This document shows positions 8,576 to 17,937 of a stretch of 64,000 nt of DNA, piece by piece. A program made the position numbers and the translations under genes. Source of the stretch: Synechococcus sp. UW69. Its GTDB lineage: Bacteria; Cyanobacteriota; Cyanobacteriia; PCC-6307; Cyanobiaceae. Positions within the stretch are counted from its first letter, which is position 1. Each line of letters opens with the position of its first letter. The DNA lies in assembly GCF_900474185.1 (NCBI RefSeq), contig NZ_UCNW01000004.1, positions 230,907-294,906 of the forward strand, in the 5' to 3' direction. The notes below the pieces were generated by a model, which saw nothing but the letters and a program-made list of their open reading frames with translations, was not told the origin of the DNA and searched no databases.

Positions 8576-9187
8576 TCAGGCGACGCTCCGAACATGTTGG
8601 CGCTCGAAGCCCTTCTCCTTGAGCTCTTTCTGCAGACCGTCTTCATCGGTGACGCGATCGACGAACAACACGCCATTGAGATGGTCCATCTCATGCTGAA
8701 TGCAGCGGGCCATCAATCCATCGGCTTTCATCTTGCGGGGCCGACCCATCTCATCGCGAAAGCTCACTTCAATCGCCGTCGGGCGCACCACATCGAGATA
8801 CACCCCAGGAATGCTGAGGCAGCCCTCCTCATAGGTATCGAGCCCGGCACTGGCCGCACTGATTTCCGGATTGATCAACACCAGAGGCGGTGTGGCCGCA
8901 TTCTCCAAGTCGAGATCAATCACGAGCAGCTGCTGATGGATCCCCACCTGAGGTGCCGCCAGACCGATGCCCTTAGCGGTGTACATGCTGCGCAGCATGT
9001 CGCGGGCTAGCTCCCGCACCTGCTCATTCACCTTGCCGATGCGACGCGCCGACTTTCGCAGGACTTCATCGCCCAGGGTGTGAATCTCCAACGGCGGAGT
9101 TTCAAGGGCGGTTTTGGGGACCAGCATCGTGTCCCGCGACTTGTCGGCCTGACGGGCCAACTCTGCAAAGCTTCCTGCCAAGGCCAA
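8576..9187 (-). CDS. def: Peptide deformylase
   Basis: 203-residue Fe2+/Zn2+ hydrolase that removes the formyl group from the initiator methionine of new proteins in the cytosol. All three family motifs are present: GIGLAAPQVG, EEGCLSIPG (metal-binding Cys) and QHEMDHLNG (two metal-binding His and catalytic Glu). An N-terminal extension of about 30 residues before the core is usual in marine Synechococcus. The protein ends LKEKGFERQHVRSVA. Divergent from the S9 peptidase gene, with fewer than 50 bases between starts; followed on the same strand by a small membrane-protein gene. Confidence 0.96.
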   Translation of the reverse strand: MALAGSFAELARQADKSRDTMLVPKTALETPPLEIHTLGDEVLRKSARRIGKVNEQVRELARDMLRSMYTAKGIGLAAPQVGIHQQLLVIDLDLENAATPPLVLINPEISAASAGLDTYEEGCLSIPGVYLDVVRPTAIEVSFRDEMGRPRKMKADGLMARCIQHEMDHLNGVLFVDRVTDEDGLQKELKEKGFERQHVRSVA

Positions 9188-9230
9188 CGCCGCGTTGATT
9201 CAGCATGGTAAGCGGCCTAATTCAGCCGCC

Positions 9231-11144
9231 ATGGGAGCCGTTCCGTTATCCGCGCAGCATGCCGTCGGCCGTTTGCCGGGGCTCAAGGAACCGGTACTGG
9301 TCAGCGGACCCGATGCAACGGTGTGGCTGATCTGGCTGGAGCAACGTCCCCAGGAACGGGGCCGCACCACAGCCTTGATTCGCCGTTTCGGCGATTCCGA
9401 AGCGGACCCTCTGGAGCTGACGCCGGCCCCCAGCAACCTGCGCAGTCGCGTACATGACTACGGCGGCGGGGTGCTCGCCACTGCTGTGGAGCAGGACAGG
9501 CTGATCCTGAGCTGGATCGACAGCGGCTGCGTCTGGCGTCAGGACTGGCGCCTGCCAAAGACCAACACAGACCATCCCACCCCCCTGGCGGCAGCCGAAC
9601 GGCTCAGCCGGGAGGGCGACTGGGCGCTGGCGGATGGCGTGCTCGATCTGCCCAGGCAGCGCTGGATCGGAATCCGTGAAGTCGAGGGCCGTGACGAGCT
9701 GGTGAGCCTGGCGTTGAGCGGGGCCGATCAGACCCCGTTGCTGCTGCACCAACCGGCGGACTTTGCCGGCTATGGATGCTTGAGCCCCGATGGCCAGCGC
9801 TTCGCCTGGGTGGAATGGCAGCAACCCGCCATGCCCTGGGACAGCAGCAGTCTCTGGTGCGCGGGGTTCAGCGACACGGGCGGGCTGCTCCAGCCCCGTC
9901 AGTTGGCCGGGGGCGACGGCATCTCGGTGTTTCAACCCCAGTGGCTGTCCGACGGACAGTTGCTTGTGGCGGAAGACAGCACGGGTTGGTGGAATCTGAT
10001 GCTCCAACCCAGCGCCGATTCCGACTGGGAAAGGCCCTGGCCGATGGCCGCTGAAACAGCCATGCCCCAATGGATCTATGGGATGAGCACCACGGCTTGG
10101 GATGGCGAACAGCTGATTGCAGCCGTGTGCAGCCGCGGGGCCTGGTCGTTGCAACGGCTCAGTCTGGATGGAAGCGTGCAGCCGTTGCCGCAGCCCTTTG
10201 ATGATCTGGCGGGATTGAATGCCTGCCACGGCCGCGCCGTGGCCGTGGCCAGCAACGGCACCAGCGTGGCCGGACTGCTGGAACTCGACCTGCGACCGGC
10301 GACCGCCCTCTGGAGCCACAGCCCTGCCATACCAGCACCCTTAGCGGCAGAAGAGATCAGCGTGGCCGAACCGCTGTGGTTCAACGGCCACCAAGGGGAA
10401 CGCACCCATGCCTGGTACTACCCCCCCAGCAGCAAACCACCAGGGGCAGCCCCACTGCTGGTGAAAAGCCACAGCGGACCAACGGCCATGGCCCGCCGCG
10501 GCCTCAGCCTGGCGATCCAGTACTGGACCTCCCGTGGCTGGGGCGTGGTGGATGTGAATTACGGCGGCTCAACGGGGTTCGGCCGGGATTACCGGGAACG
10601 GCTGAACGGTGGCTGGGGGGTGGTGGATGTGGCCGACTGCGCCGCAGCAGCCCGGGCCTTGATCGACTCCGGTCGCGCTGATCCCGACAAGATCGCCATC
10701 GAAGGTGGGAGTGCTGGCGGGTTCACCACCCTGGCGGCTCTGTGTTTTACCGATGTGTTCCAGGCCGGTGCCTGCCGCTATGCAGTGTGTGATCTCACCG
10801 CCATGGCCGAAGACACCCACCGGTTTGAGGCGCGCTACTGCGATGGTCTGGTGGGGGCATGGCCAACGGAACGTCATCTCTATGAGAAGCGATCGCCCCT
10901 GCTACATGCGGATCAAATTCGCTGTCCGGTGCTGTTCTTCCAGGGGTTAAAAGACAAGGTGGTGCCTCCGGAACAGACCGAGCGCATGGCCGAAGCCCTG
11001 CGCAGCAACGGCATACCGGTGGAGGTGCGGCTCTTCGACGACGAAGGCCATGGCTTCCGCAACCAGAGCACCCAGATCCAGGTTTTGGAAGAGACCGAAG
11101 CCTTTTTCCGACGTCAATTGGGCTTGGCGGAGCAACGGATCTGA
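9231..11144 (+). CDS. S9-family prolyl oligopeptidase-type peptidase
   Basis: 637 residues from the ATG at 9231 (a TTG 36 bases upstream is in frame but crowds the def start). An N-terminal beta-propeller region (to about residue 370) is followed by an alpha/beta hydrolase domain. Catalytic elements seen: nucleophile Ser in AIEGGSAGGFTTL, Asp in LKDKVVPPEQ, His in DDEGHGFRNQ. KSHSGPTAMARRGLSL and DVNYGGSTGFGRDYRERL are typical of the acylaminoacyl-peptidase/DPP-like branch. It should cleave short peptides; no signal peptide is seen, so probably cytosolic. No obvious operon partner. Confidence 0.92.
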   Translation: MGAVPLSAQHAVGRLPGLKEPVLVSGPDATVWLIWLEQRPQERGRTTALIRRFGDSEADPLELTPAPSNLRSRVHDYGGGVLATAVEQDRLILSWIDSGCVWRQDWRLPKTNTDHPTPLAAAERLSREGDWALADGVLDLPRQRWIGIREVEGRDELVSLALSGADQTPLLLHQPADFAGYGCLSPDGQRFAWVEWQQPAMPWDSSSLWCAGFSDTGGLLQPRQLAGGDGISVFQPQWLSDGQLLVAEDSTGWWNLMLQPSADSDWERPWPMAAETAMPQWIYGMSTTAWDGEQLIAAVCSRGAWSLQRLSLDGSVQPLPQPFDDLAGLNACHGRAVAVASNGTSVAGLLELDLRPATALWSHSPAIPAPLAAEEISVAEPLWFNGHQGERTHAWYYPPSSKPPGAAPLLVKSHSGPTAMARRGLSLAIQYWTSRGWGVVDVNYGGSTGFGRDYRERLNGGWGVVDVADCAAAARALIDSGRADPDKIAIEGGSAGGFTTLAALCFTDVFQAGACRYAVCDLTAMAEDTHRFEARYCDGLVGAWPTERHLYEKRSPLLHADQIRCPVLFFQGLKDKVVPPEQTERMAEALRSNGIPVEVRLFDDEGHGFRNQSTQIQVLEETEAFFRRQLGLAEQRI

Positions 11145-11463
11145 AACACTCAATATTCAGAATTGAGCCAATGCTTCAGCGCTGGCATGGAGAAGTTGTC
11201 GAGATCTTGATCACTACAGGCAATGCTCTGGCAACACCAATCCATTGATCAGCTTTAAAGCGATGAACGTGATCGACCCAAAAGCGCTGCCAGGCCCTTT
11301 TCCCAACGAAGACTGAGCTAGCAGATGGTTACAACCCACACAACCGGGTTCAGCAAATGTGATGGCTTAAGCGAGCAACCAACAGGAACGTTCAACCTGT
11401 GCCCCATGGAACGGATGAGACTGCAGCGGGTCTGAGATGGTGAGCAAAGCTTCCTGAGTATTA
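11145..11463. other. Gene-free stretch between S9 peptidase and DUF4278 genes
   Basis: About 320 bases with no frame I can support on either strand. A short inverted repeat (CTCAAT at 11148, ATTGAG ending at 11166) lies just past the peptidase stop but lacks a T-tract, so it is a weak terminator candidate at best. The rest is mixed-composition sequence that must include the promoter of the small gene starting at 11464. I cannot exclude a small RNA. Confidence 0.4.
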
Positions 11464-11637
11464 ATGCGGATCCTGCGTTATCGCGGCAACAGCTACGCCA
11501 GCCCTGAACCGATCAACGCAGCACCCCGTGCCGGCGTGCGGTCTTACCGCTGGGTGCAGTACGCCATCCAAAGCGACAACGTCGTCCCCCTGGAGCAACG
11601 CGAATGCATTTCGAACGATCAGCAGCTGGCCGCCTGA
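11464..11637 (+). CDS. Small DUF4278-like protein (57 aa)
   Basis: An ATG at 11464 gives 57 residues beginning MRILRYRGNSYASPEP, the pattern of the short cyanobacterial DUF4278 family (a basic start, then YRG and an aromatic, Pro-containing turn). The middle has RSYRWVQYAIQ, and the protein ends QLAA. No signal or membrane segment. The stop lies six bases from that of the convergent sufS gene. Family function is unknown; the match rests on the N-terminal motif only. Confidence 0.6.
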   Translation: MRILRYRGNSYASPEPINAAPRAGVRSYRWVQYAIQSDNVVPLEQRECISNDQQLAA

Positions 11638-11643
11638 GTCGGC

Positions 11644-12924
11644 TCAGCTGTGTTCGCGCAGGAAGGCGACCGTGGAAGCGAGCTCCTCGCTGAAGCGGTC
11701 GATCTCTTCAAAGGTGCTGGTGAAGCTCAGGCTGGCCCGGGCTGAAGCCGTGACGTCATACAAACGGTGCAAGGGCTGACAGCAGTGGTGACCACTGCGA
11801 ATACAGATCCCGGACGCATCAATCAGCGCGGCAATGTCGTTGGCATGCACGCCATCCACCAGGAATGTGGCGAGGGCACCGCGGTCGGGCTGCTGATCCG
11901 GCGTCGGCCCCAAGACCCGCACACCATCAATGGCCTGCAGCCTGTTGAACAGATGCCGGGTGAGCTGAGCCTCCCAGGCCTGAATCGCCTCCAGACCAAC
12001 TGCCTGCAGATAGCGAATTGCGGCACCCATGCCCACCGCTTCTCCAATGGCAGGGGTTCCAGCTTCGAACTTGTGGGGCAGCACCGCCCAGGTGCTGTGA
12101 TCCAGGAAGACGTCTTGGATCATCTCCCCACCGCCGAGGAAGGGAGGCATCGCCTCCAGCAGAGACTCCCGCGCCCAAAGAAAGCCCATGCCGGTGGGCC
12201 CGCAGAGCTTGTGGGACGAGCCGACAAGAAAGTCGGCCTCCATCGCTGCCACATCAATCGGCTTGTGGGCCAGGCTCTGGCATGCATCAACCAGCACGCA
12301 GGCGCCAACGGCATGGGCCGCCGGGATCACCTGATCAAGGGGATTGCAGCAGCCGAGTGCATTGCTGATGTGCACCAGGCTCACCAGCCGGGTGCGCTGG
12401 CTGAGCTGGGCCTGGAAATCCTCCAAATCCAGCTCACCGGATTCGGTGATGCCGACATGACGCAGCACACAACCGGTGCGCTGGGCCAGGAGCTGCCAAG
12501 GCACCAGATTGCTGTGGTGCTCCATCACGGTGAGGAGAATTTCGTCCCCCTCCCTCAGGTTGGCGTCACCCCAAGTGCGCGCCACGAGGTTGATCGCTTC
12601 ACTGGCATTGCGGGTAAAGACGATCTCCCGGGAAGTGGCGGCACCCACGAAGGCCGCAGTCGTGCTGCGGGCTGCCTCAAAAGCATCGGTGGCGCGGGCA
12701 CTGAGCTGGTGGGCGCCGCGATGCACGTTGGCGTTGTCGCAGCTGTAGTACTGCTGCAGCGCCTCCAGCACCTGGCGGGGCTTCTGACTGGTGGCGGCGT
12801 GATCGAGATAAATCAGCGGCCGGCCATCGGGAGCCAGCTGCTCAAGAATCGGGAAGTCGGAACGATATCGAGAGGATAAATCCACGAAATCCGCACCAGA
12901 TCGTGCTTTTGCGGTGATTGTCAT
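11644..12924 (-). CDS. sufS: SufS cysteine desulfurase
   Basis: 426-residue PLP enzyme (class V aminotransferase fold, group II desulfurase) that takes sulfur from cysteine as an enzyme-bound persulfide and passes it to the SufBCD scaffold. The PLP lysine lies in VGSSHKLCGPTGMGFLW and the catalytic cysteine region is RSGHHCCQPLH near residue 375. LIYLDHAATSQKP is the typical N-terminal motif. It is the last gene of the minus-strand ftrC-sufBCDS set, its start overlapping the sufD stop by four bases. No SufE gene is seen in the window. Cytosolic. Confidence 0.96.
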   Translation of the reverse strand: MTITAKARSGADFVDLSSRYRSDFPILEQLAPDGRPLIYLDHAATSQKPRQVLEALQQYYSCDNANVHRGAHQLSARATDAFEAARSTTAAFVGAATSREIVFTRNASEAINLVARTWGDANLREGDEILLTVMEHHSNLVPWQLLAQRTGCVLRHVGITESGELDLEDFQAQLSQRTRLVSLVHISNALGCCNPLDQVIPAAHAVGACVLVDACQSLAHKPIDVAAMEADFLVGSSHKLCGPTGMGFLWARESLLEAMPPFLGGGEMIQDVFLDHSTWAVLPHKFEAGTPAIGEAVGMGAAIRYLQAVGLEAIQAWEAQLTRHLFNRLQAIDGVRVLGPTPDQQPDRGALATFLVDGVHANDIAALIDASGICIRSGHHCCQPLHRLYDVTASARASLSFTSTFEEIDRFSEELASTVAFLREHS

Positions 12925-14099
12925 GGGGCAAGGCTGCCCATCACGCGCTTCAGGGGACGCCAGGCCTGCGCAGCAGCAGGCAGCTGCTCGATCACCTCCT
13001 GGCAGGCCCCGCGCAACAGCAGCGCGGTCGCCTCCGCCGCGGCGATCCCACGACTCTGGAGATAGAACAACTGATCGTCCTGGAGCTGAGACACGGTGGC
13101 GCCGTGGGCGCAGCGCACATCGTCCGCCACGATTTCCAGCTCGGGCTTGGTGTCGACCCGGGCGCGATCAGACAGCAGCAGGTTGCGGCTCAACTGCGCC
13201 GCATTGGTGCGCTGGGCATCGCGGGGAACACTGATGGCACCGTTGAAAATCGCGTGGGATTGGCCACCGGCCAGGCATTTCTGCAACTGATCCAACTCCC
13301 CTTCAGGCCCGTCGAAACGCACCGCGGTATGGGTGGCCAGCTGCTGTTCGGCGCCGGTCACCGCCAAGCCCTTGAGCACGGTCTGCGCTTGTCCATCCAC
13401 CTGCACCACCCGGGGCTCCACCCGTCCAAAGCTCCAGCCCTGAACGACCGAGGTGAGGGCATAGGAGCTGCGGGGCTCCTGCTCAACCGCCAGATGCGCC
13501 ATCAACGACGAAGCGCCATCAGCCGTGGCCAGCACCCCATGCCGCAGTTGCGCCTCCTGCCCCAAATGCACTTCCAGCACGTGGCTGTGGGCGGACGCAC
13601 CCTCCGCCAACAACACCTGCAGCAACTCAAGCTCCGCCTTTTCCTCGAGCAGCAGTAGCACCCGGGTGGCGTTCAACCCGGCACCCGCCGCGAGGACCAG
13701 TTCCAGCGAACCCACGCACCCCTGCACCCTGAGGGCCAGGATCTGCTGCGCTTTGGCGTGGTTGAACTCCACCGGCCAGGCCTGGGCGCAACCGCAGCAA
13801 TCAAGGGTGTGACCGAGGGCCTGCTTCAGCTCATCAGCATTGAGAACCGTGATCCCCTCTGGAAGGAGCTGCCCTGCCAAGGGATCGTCAGAACCGTTGA
13901 GCACCAGACGGGTCACCCCCTCCGAGCTGGGCGGCAGTGGTGCTGAACTCTTTGACGCACTGGTCGGCAACGCCGACACAGCCGCAAGACGCTTGAGGTC
14001 GGTGAGTCGCCAGGACTCTTCCCGGCGGCTGGGCAGACCGAGGTGCTCCAACGCGGCGCGACCGCGCTCCTGAACCGGCGCCAGCACACTGCTCAACAT
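12921..14099 (-). CDS. sufD: SufD Fe-S cluster assembly scaffold subunit
   Basis: 392-residue partner of SufB in the SufBC2D scaffold. The C-terminal region carries the SufB/SufD beta-helix features: ELEIVADDVRCAHGATVSQL and [20 protein letters not shown], both shared with SufB. The N-terminal half is variable and Leu/Ala-rich, as is usual for cyanobacterial SufD. It overlaps sufS by four bases and starts two bases after the sufC stop, so translation of the three is probably coupled. Start at ATG 14099. Confidence 0.94.
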   Translation of the reverse strand: MLSSVLAPVQERGRAALEHLGLPSRREESWRLTDLKRLAAVSALPTSASKSSAPLPPSSEGVTRLVLNGSDDPLAGQLLPEGITVLNADELKQALGHTLDCCGCAQAWPVEFNHAKAQQILALRVQGCVGSLELVLAAGAGLNATRVLLLLEEKAELELLQVLLAEGASAHSHVLEVHLGQEAQLRHGVLATADGASSLMAHLAVEQEPRSSYALTSVVQGWSFGRVEPRVVQVDGQAQTVLKGLAVTGAEQQLATHTAVRFDGPEGELDQLQKCLAGGQSHAIFNGAISVPRDAQRTNAAQLSRNLLLSDRARVDTKPELEIVADDVRCAHGATVSQLQDDQLFYLQSRGIAAAEATALLLRGACQEVIEQLPAAAQAWRPLKRVMGSLAP

Positions 14100-14101
14100 G
14101 A

Positions 14102-14890
14102 TTAAGCAGCCCCCTGGGTGGCCAGCTCCTGATCCACCCAGTCGTATCCGGTCTGCTCGAGCTCAAGGGCCAGTTCCCGTCCGCCAGTGCGCAGGATCTG
14201 GCCCGCAGCCATCACATGGACATAGTCCGGGGTTATCTCATCAAGAAGACGCTGGTAGTGGGTGATCAACAGCGTGGCGTTGTCTTCCGTCGCCAATTGA
14301 TTCACTCCACCGGCAACGATGCGCAGGGCGTCGATATCGAGACCCGAATCGGTTTCATCGAGAATCGCCACCACAGGCTCAAGCAGCGCCATCTGCAGGA
14401 TCTCGTTGCGCTTTTTCTCACCACCGGAGAACCCTTCATTCACACTCCGCTCGAGGAAGGCGGGGTCCATCTGCACCACCTTGAGCTTGTCGTGCACGTG
14501 ATCCTCAAAGGCAAACGTGTCGAGCTCCTCCTCCCCCTGTTTCTCCCGCCGAGCATTGGTGGACACCCGCAGGAACTCCAGGTTGCTGACGCCGGGGATC
14601 TCAACCGGGTACTGAAATCCGAGAAACACCCCCAGCCGGGCCCGTTCCTCAGGATCCAGCTCAAACAGATCCTGACCGCGGTAGCGAACGGTGCCGCCCG
14701 TGACTCGATACGCCGGATGCCCAGCCAACACCTTGGAGAGAGTGCTCTTGCCACTGCCGTTGCGGCCCATCACGGCATGGATCTCACCAGCACGCACCTG
14801 CAGATTCACCCCCTTGAGGATGGGATTGTCCTCGACGGAGGCATGCAGGTCTTGGATGTCGAGCAGCAGCTCAGCGTCAGGGCGAATCAC
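14102..14890 (-). CDS. sufC: SufC ATPase of the Fe-S assembly complex
   Basis: 262-residue ABC-type ATPase, not a transporter, that drives conformational change in the SufBCD scaffold. Motifs: Walker [11 protein letters not shown]-loop in [15 protein letters not shown], signature [10 protein letters not shown], Walker [13 protein letters not shown], and an H-loop in LLITHYQR. The [13 protein letters not shown] form is diagnostic for SufC. It lies between sufB (42 bases) and sufD (2 bases) on the same strand. Cytosolic. Confidence 0.97.
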   Translation of the reverse strand: MIRPDAELLLDIQDLHASVEDNPILKGVNLQVRAGEIHAVMGRNGSGKSTLSKVLAGHPAYRVTGGTVRYRGQDLFELDPEERARLGVFLGFQYPVEIPGVSNLEFLRVSTNARREKQGEEELDTFAFEDHVHDKLKVVQMDPAFLERSVNEGFSGGEKKRNEILQMALLEPVVAILDETDSGLDIDALRIVAGGVNQLATEDNATLLITHYQRLLDEITPDYVHVMAAGQILRTGGRELALELEQTGYDWVDQELATQGAA

Positions 14891-14932
14891 GGAAGGAGGC
14901 GTTGAAAAACAGAGACAGGGTGGAGACAGGGA

Positions 14933-16372
14933 TCAGCCCACGGATCCCTCGAGTTTGAGGGCCAACAATTTGTCAGCCTCAGCAGCGAACTCCATGGGCA
15001 GCTGGTTGAAGACGTCGCGGCAGAAGCCACTGACCATCATTGAGACGGCTTCTTCAAAACCAATGCCACGGCTCTGGAGATAGAAGAGCTGGTCTTCGGA
15101 GATGCGACAGGTGCTGGCCTCGTGCTCGATGGCCGCCTGCGGCTGCTGAGAACGGATGTAGGGGTACGTGTTCGCAGCAGCCTGATCGCCAATCAGCATC
15201 GAATCGCACTGGCTGTAGTTACGAGCTCCCTTGGCATTGGGCCCCATTTGCACAAGGCCTCGGTAGCTGTTGCTGGAGCGTCCGGCGCTGATGCCTTTGC
15301 TCACGATCGTGGAGCGGGTGCGCGGTCCGACATGGACCATCTTCGTTCCGGTATCGGCCTGCTGGCAGTTGTTGGTGAGTGCAACGGAATAGAACTCACC
15401 TACCGAATCAGCACCTTGCAGCACACAGCTGGGGTACTTCCAGGTGATGGCCGAACCGGTCTCCACCTGGGTCCAGCTGATGCGGCTGCGATCACCGCGG
15501 CACTGGCCGCGCTTGGTCACGAAGTTGTAGATCCCGCCGACACCGTTTTCATCGCCGGCATACCAGTTCTGAACCGTGGAGTACTTGATGGAGGCATCCT
15601 CAAGGGTCACCAGTTCAACCACCGCAGCGTGGAGCTGGTTGGTGTCAAACATCGGGGCGGTGCAGCCCTCGAGGTAACTCACCGAGGCACCTTCTTCGGC
15701 CACGATCAGGGTCCGCTCGAACTGACCGGTGTCCCCGGAATTGATCCTGAAATAGGTGGACAACTCCATCGGACACTCCACCCCTTTCGGGATGAAAACA
15801 AAGGATCCGTCGCTGAACACCGCTGAGTTCAGGGCGGCGAAGTAGTTGTCGTTGCTGGAGACAACAGTGCCGAGGTAACGCTCGATCAGCTCGGGGTGCT
15901 CTTTCACCGCTTCACTGAAAGAACAGAACACCACACCGTGTTCCGCCAACTTCTCTTTGTAGGTGGTGGCGATCGACACGCTGTCGAAAACAGCATCCAC
16001 AGCGACATTGCTGAGGCGCTTCTGTTCGCTCAACGGGATGCCGAGCTTGTCGAAGGTTTCCAGAAGCTTCGGATCCACCTCATCAAGGCTGGCCTTCTTG
16101 TCCTGCTGCTTGGGCGCGGCGTAGTAAACGATGTCTTGGTAGTCGATCTCGGGATAGCCGAGAGCAGCCCAATCAGGCTCCTCCAGGGTGAGCCAGTGGC
16201 GGAAGGCCTTGAGCCGAAACTGGAGCAGAAACTCCGGCTCTTCCTTCTTGGCCGAAATCAAACGAACGACCTCCTCGCTGAGACCCTTGGCGATTTTGTC
16301 GGTCTCGATCTCGGTGACAAAGCCGTACTTGTACGGCTGACTGACGAGATCCCGTGTGGAGGTACTGGTCAT
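14933..16372 (-). CDS. sufB: SufB Fe-S cluster assembly scaffold subunit
   Basis: 479-residue core scaffold on which Fe-S clusters are built. Recognised by [52 protein letters not shown] (conserved cysteine) and the C-terminal [18 protein letters not shown] and [20 protein letters not shown]. Length is normal for SufB. The ATG at 16372 is five bases after the ftrC stop, so ftrC and sufB are almost certainly in one transcript, with SufR encoded divergently upstream. Confidence 0.97.
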   Translation of the reverse strand: MTSTSTRDLVSQPYKYGFVTEIETDKIAKGLSEEVVRLISAKKEEPEFLLQFRLKAFRHWLTLEEPDWAALGYPEIDYQDIVYYAAPKQQDKKASLDEVDPKLLETFDKLGIPLSEQKRLSNVAVDAVFDSVSIATTYKEKLAEHGVVFCSFSEAVKEHPELIERYLGTVVSSNDNYFAALNSAVFSDGSFVFIPKGVECPMELSTYFRINSGDTGQFERTLIVAEEGASVSYLEGCTAPMFDTNQLHAAVVELVTLEDASIKYSTVQNWYAGDENGVGGIYNFVTKRGQCRGDRSRISWTQVETGSAITWKYPSCVLQGADSVGEFYSVALTNNCQQADTGTKMVHVGPRTRSTIVSKGISAGRSSNSYRGLVQMGPNAKGARNYSQCDSMLIGDQAAANTYPYIRSQQPQAAIEHEASTCRISEDQLFYLQSRGIGFEEAVSMMVSGFCRDVFNQLPMEFAAEADKLLALKLEGSVG

Positions 16373-16377
16373 TCCGT

Positions 16378-16734
16378 TCAGCCGACGGTGGCGTTAATCG
16401 TTTCAGTGGAGATGGACTGCGTCTTGTCAGGGCAGGCGAAAGGATTGTCCTCAGTGAGGAAGAGCATGCAGTGGCATTCCTTGCGTTCACGCATCGGAAC
16501 ACAGGGGCAGTTCCAAAAGGCCTGGGAGACCTCGGCCTCTTTGTCGTCGTAGTGCCGGCAGGGGCAAAGAGCGCCTCCTAGGTCGTCCTTATGACGCGCG
16601 AGACCTTTCAGAACAACAGCGGTGACACTGGGATCAGCACAGAAATAGGTGCCTGTCCGCTGCGCGTAGGTTTGAGCGAACTTGCGGATCACCTCCAGGC
16701 TTTCTGCTGTCGGCTCTTGAGGGGCGTCGGACAT
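16378..16734 (-). CDS. ftrC: Ferredoxin-thioredoxin reductase catalytic (beta) chain
   Basis: 118-residue catalytic subunit that uses a [4Fe-4S] cluster and an adjacent redox disulfide to pass electrons from photoreduced ferredoxin to thioredoxin, switching carbon metabolism on in the light. The characteristic cysteine pattern is visible: CPCRHY, then [19 protein letters not shown] (cluster ligands and active-site pair). Normal length. It is the first gene upstream of sufB with only five bases between them, an operon linking an Fe-S enzyme to its cluster assembly system. The variable subunit is not in the window. Confidence 0.95.
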   Translation of the reverse strand: MSDAPQEPTAESLEVIRKFAQTYAQRTGTYFCADPSVTAVVLKGLARHKDDLGGALCPCRHYDDKEAEVSQAFWNCPCVPMRERKECHCMLFLTEDNPFACPDKTQSISTETINATVG

Positions 16735-16759
16735 GGAAGTGGAGGGAGCGGCGAATTAC

Positions 16760-16803
16760 GAAACCCCGCGGTTTCCTTATCGGAAGCCTAGGCCAACAGG
16801 CCT
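16760..16803. promoter_or_regulatory. Two inverted repeats in the ftrC-suf / sufR divergent promoter region
   Basis: Between the divergent starts of ftrC (16734) and sufR (16893) lie two perfect dyads: GAAACC-CCGC-GGTTTC at 16760-16775 and AGGCC-AACA-GGCCT at 16790-16803. SufR is a dimeric repressor known in Synechocystis to bind inverted repeats in this same intergenic region, so either could be its operator. The published CAAC-N6-GTTG element is not seen intact, so assignment is inference from position and symmetry only. Confidence 0.4.
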
Positions 16804-16892
16804 CCGGTCAGCGGGCTTCCCATTGTGACCCGCAACCCGGCCGACATTCCGAGGCAATTCGATGGCATCGTGTGGGAAGGTTTCGCTTCTTC

Positions 16893-17537
16893 ATGAGCGC
16901 CTCGGCCCCTGCCAGCACCCGCGACGCCGTGCTCTCCCTGCTGATGGAGCGAGGAGAGGAAGACGCTGGCAATCTGGCCGGCACCGTGGGCATTTCCGTG
17001 CAGGCCATGCGCCGGCACCTGCGTTCTCTCGCCGAAAGTGGCTTGGTGTGCGCCAGCAGCAACTCCAGCGGCCCAGGGCGTCCCAGTAACCGCTGGTGTC
17101 TCACCGACCAGGGACGGGCCCAGTTTCCAGACGGCAGTGACCGCTTCGCCCTGGGGCTACTGGATTCGATGCGCAGCCATCTCCCCGAAGCGACCGTGCG
17201 TCAGCTGCTGAACCAGCAGGCCGAGTCGAAAGCCAGCCAATACCGAGAAAGCCTGGGCGATGCCTCCCTTGAGGCTCGCCTCGAACATCTGGCACGGCTG
17301 CGGCGCGACGAGGGCTACGTCACCGTTTGCAGCAGAGATGACGACGGCGTCAGCTGGCGACTCGAAGAGGCCCACTGTTCGGTGCAACGCATCGCCGAGG
17401 AATTTCCTGCGGTATGCGACCAAGAATTACTACTGATCCGGCAGACCGTGCCGGACTGTCGAGTCGAACGCGTGCATTGGCGGCTCGAGGGCGGTCACGC
17501 TTGCGGCTTCCGGATCACTCCACTTGCCCAGGGCTGA
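16893..17537 (+). CDS. sufR: SufR, Fe-S-sensing repressor of the suf operon
   Basis: 214 residues from the ATG at 16893 (a GTG seven codons upstream is in frame but adds an atypical leader). N-terminal winged helix (about residues 10-70): TRDAVLSLLMERGEEDAGNL, AMRRHLRSLAESGLV and GPGRPSNRWCLTDQGR, the DeoR/SufR style. The C-terminal half carries cysteines that could ligate a cluster: EAHC, AVC, PDC and HAC. In cyanobacteria holo-SufR represses sufBCDS and its own gene when Fe-S supply is adequate. Divergent from ftrC-suf; its stop overlaps the next start (TGATG). Confidence 0.92.
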   Translation: MSASAPASTRDAVLSLLMERGEEDAGNLAGTVGISVQAMRRHLRSLAESGLVCASSNSSGPGRPSNRWCLTDQGRAQFPDGSDRFALGLLDSMRSHLPEATVRQLLNQQAESKASQYRESLGDASLEARLEHLARLRRDEGYVTVCSRDDDGVSWRLEEAHCSVQRIAEEFPAVCDQELLLIRQTVPDCRVERVHWRLEGGHACGFRITPLAQG

Positions 17538-17875
17538 TGGCCATCGACCGGGCGACGATTGAACAGATCGATGCCACCTTGCTGCCCCAGCTGGATCGGC
17601 ATCACCTGCGGGTTCTGAGCCATTGCCTGGACAGCTTTCAGGCGATGGCTGGACGCAAGGCCACAGGAGCGATCCCCGACGAAGACCAACAGCGCCTCTG
17701 GTGCAGGCAGCAACCCGTCGTCGCGGACGACCCCGCCTTTCTCGAGACCCTGCTTGAGCAGCTCAGGGCGGCCGCCGACCAGCTCGATCAGCTGGCGATT
17801 GAACTGGGCAAGCCACCCTTGGCGCTGACCCTCGACGATCTGATCAACGCCGCCGAAGCCCGCTGCCGTGGCTGA
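17537..17875 (+). CDS. Conserved hypothetical protein downstream of sufR
   Basis: 112 residues, starting at an ATG that overlaps the sufR stop by one base, so translation is probably coupled. The sequence is mostly helical (TIEQIDATLLPQLDRHHLRV, LETLLEQLRAAADQLDQLAI) with three cysteines (HC, WC, RC) and no signal or membrane segment. No family name is recognised. Coupling to sufR may mean a role in Fe-S or redox regulation, but that is only a neighbourhood inference. Confidence 0.7.
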   Translation: MAIDRATIEQIDATLLPQLDRHHLRVLSHCLDSFQAMAGRKATGAIPDEDQQRLWCRQQPVVADDPAFLETLLEQLRAAADQLDQLAIELGKPPLALTLDDLINAAEARCRG

Positions 17876-17937
17876 CATGGCTGTCATGGATAACGCCGTC
17901 GAGCTGCCATCATCAATTCATCTGTTTAACGCGGGCG

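Noticed and set aside
9246..10319. 357-codon frame antisense to the S9 peptidase
   Set aside because: Mirror of a real gene with no protein-like motifs.
11767..12879. 370-codon frame antisense to sufS
   Set aside because: Shadow of sufS; His/Gln/Gly-rich and without domains.
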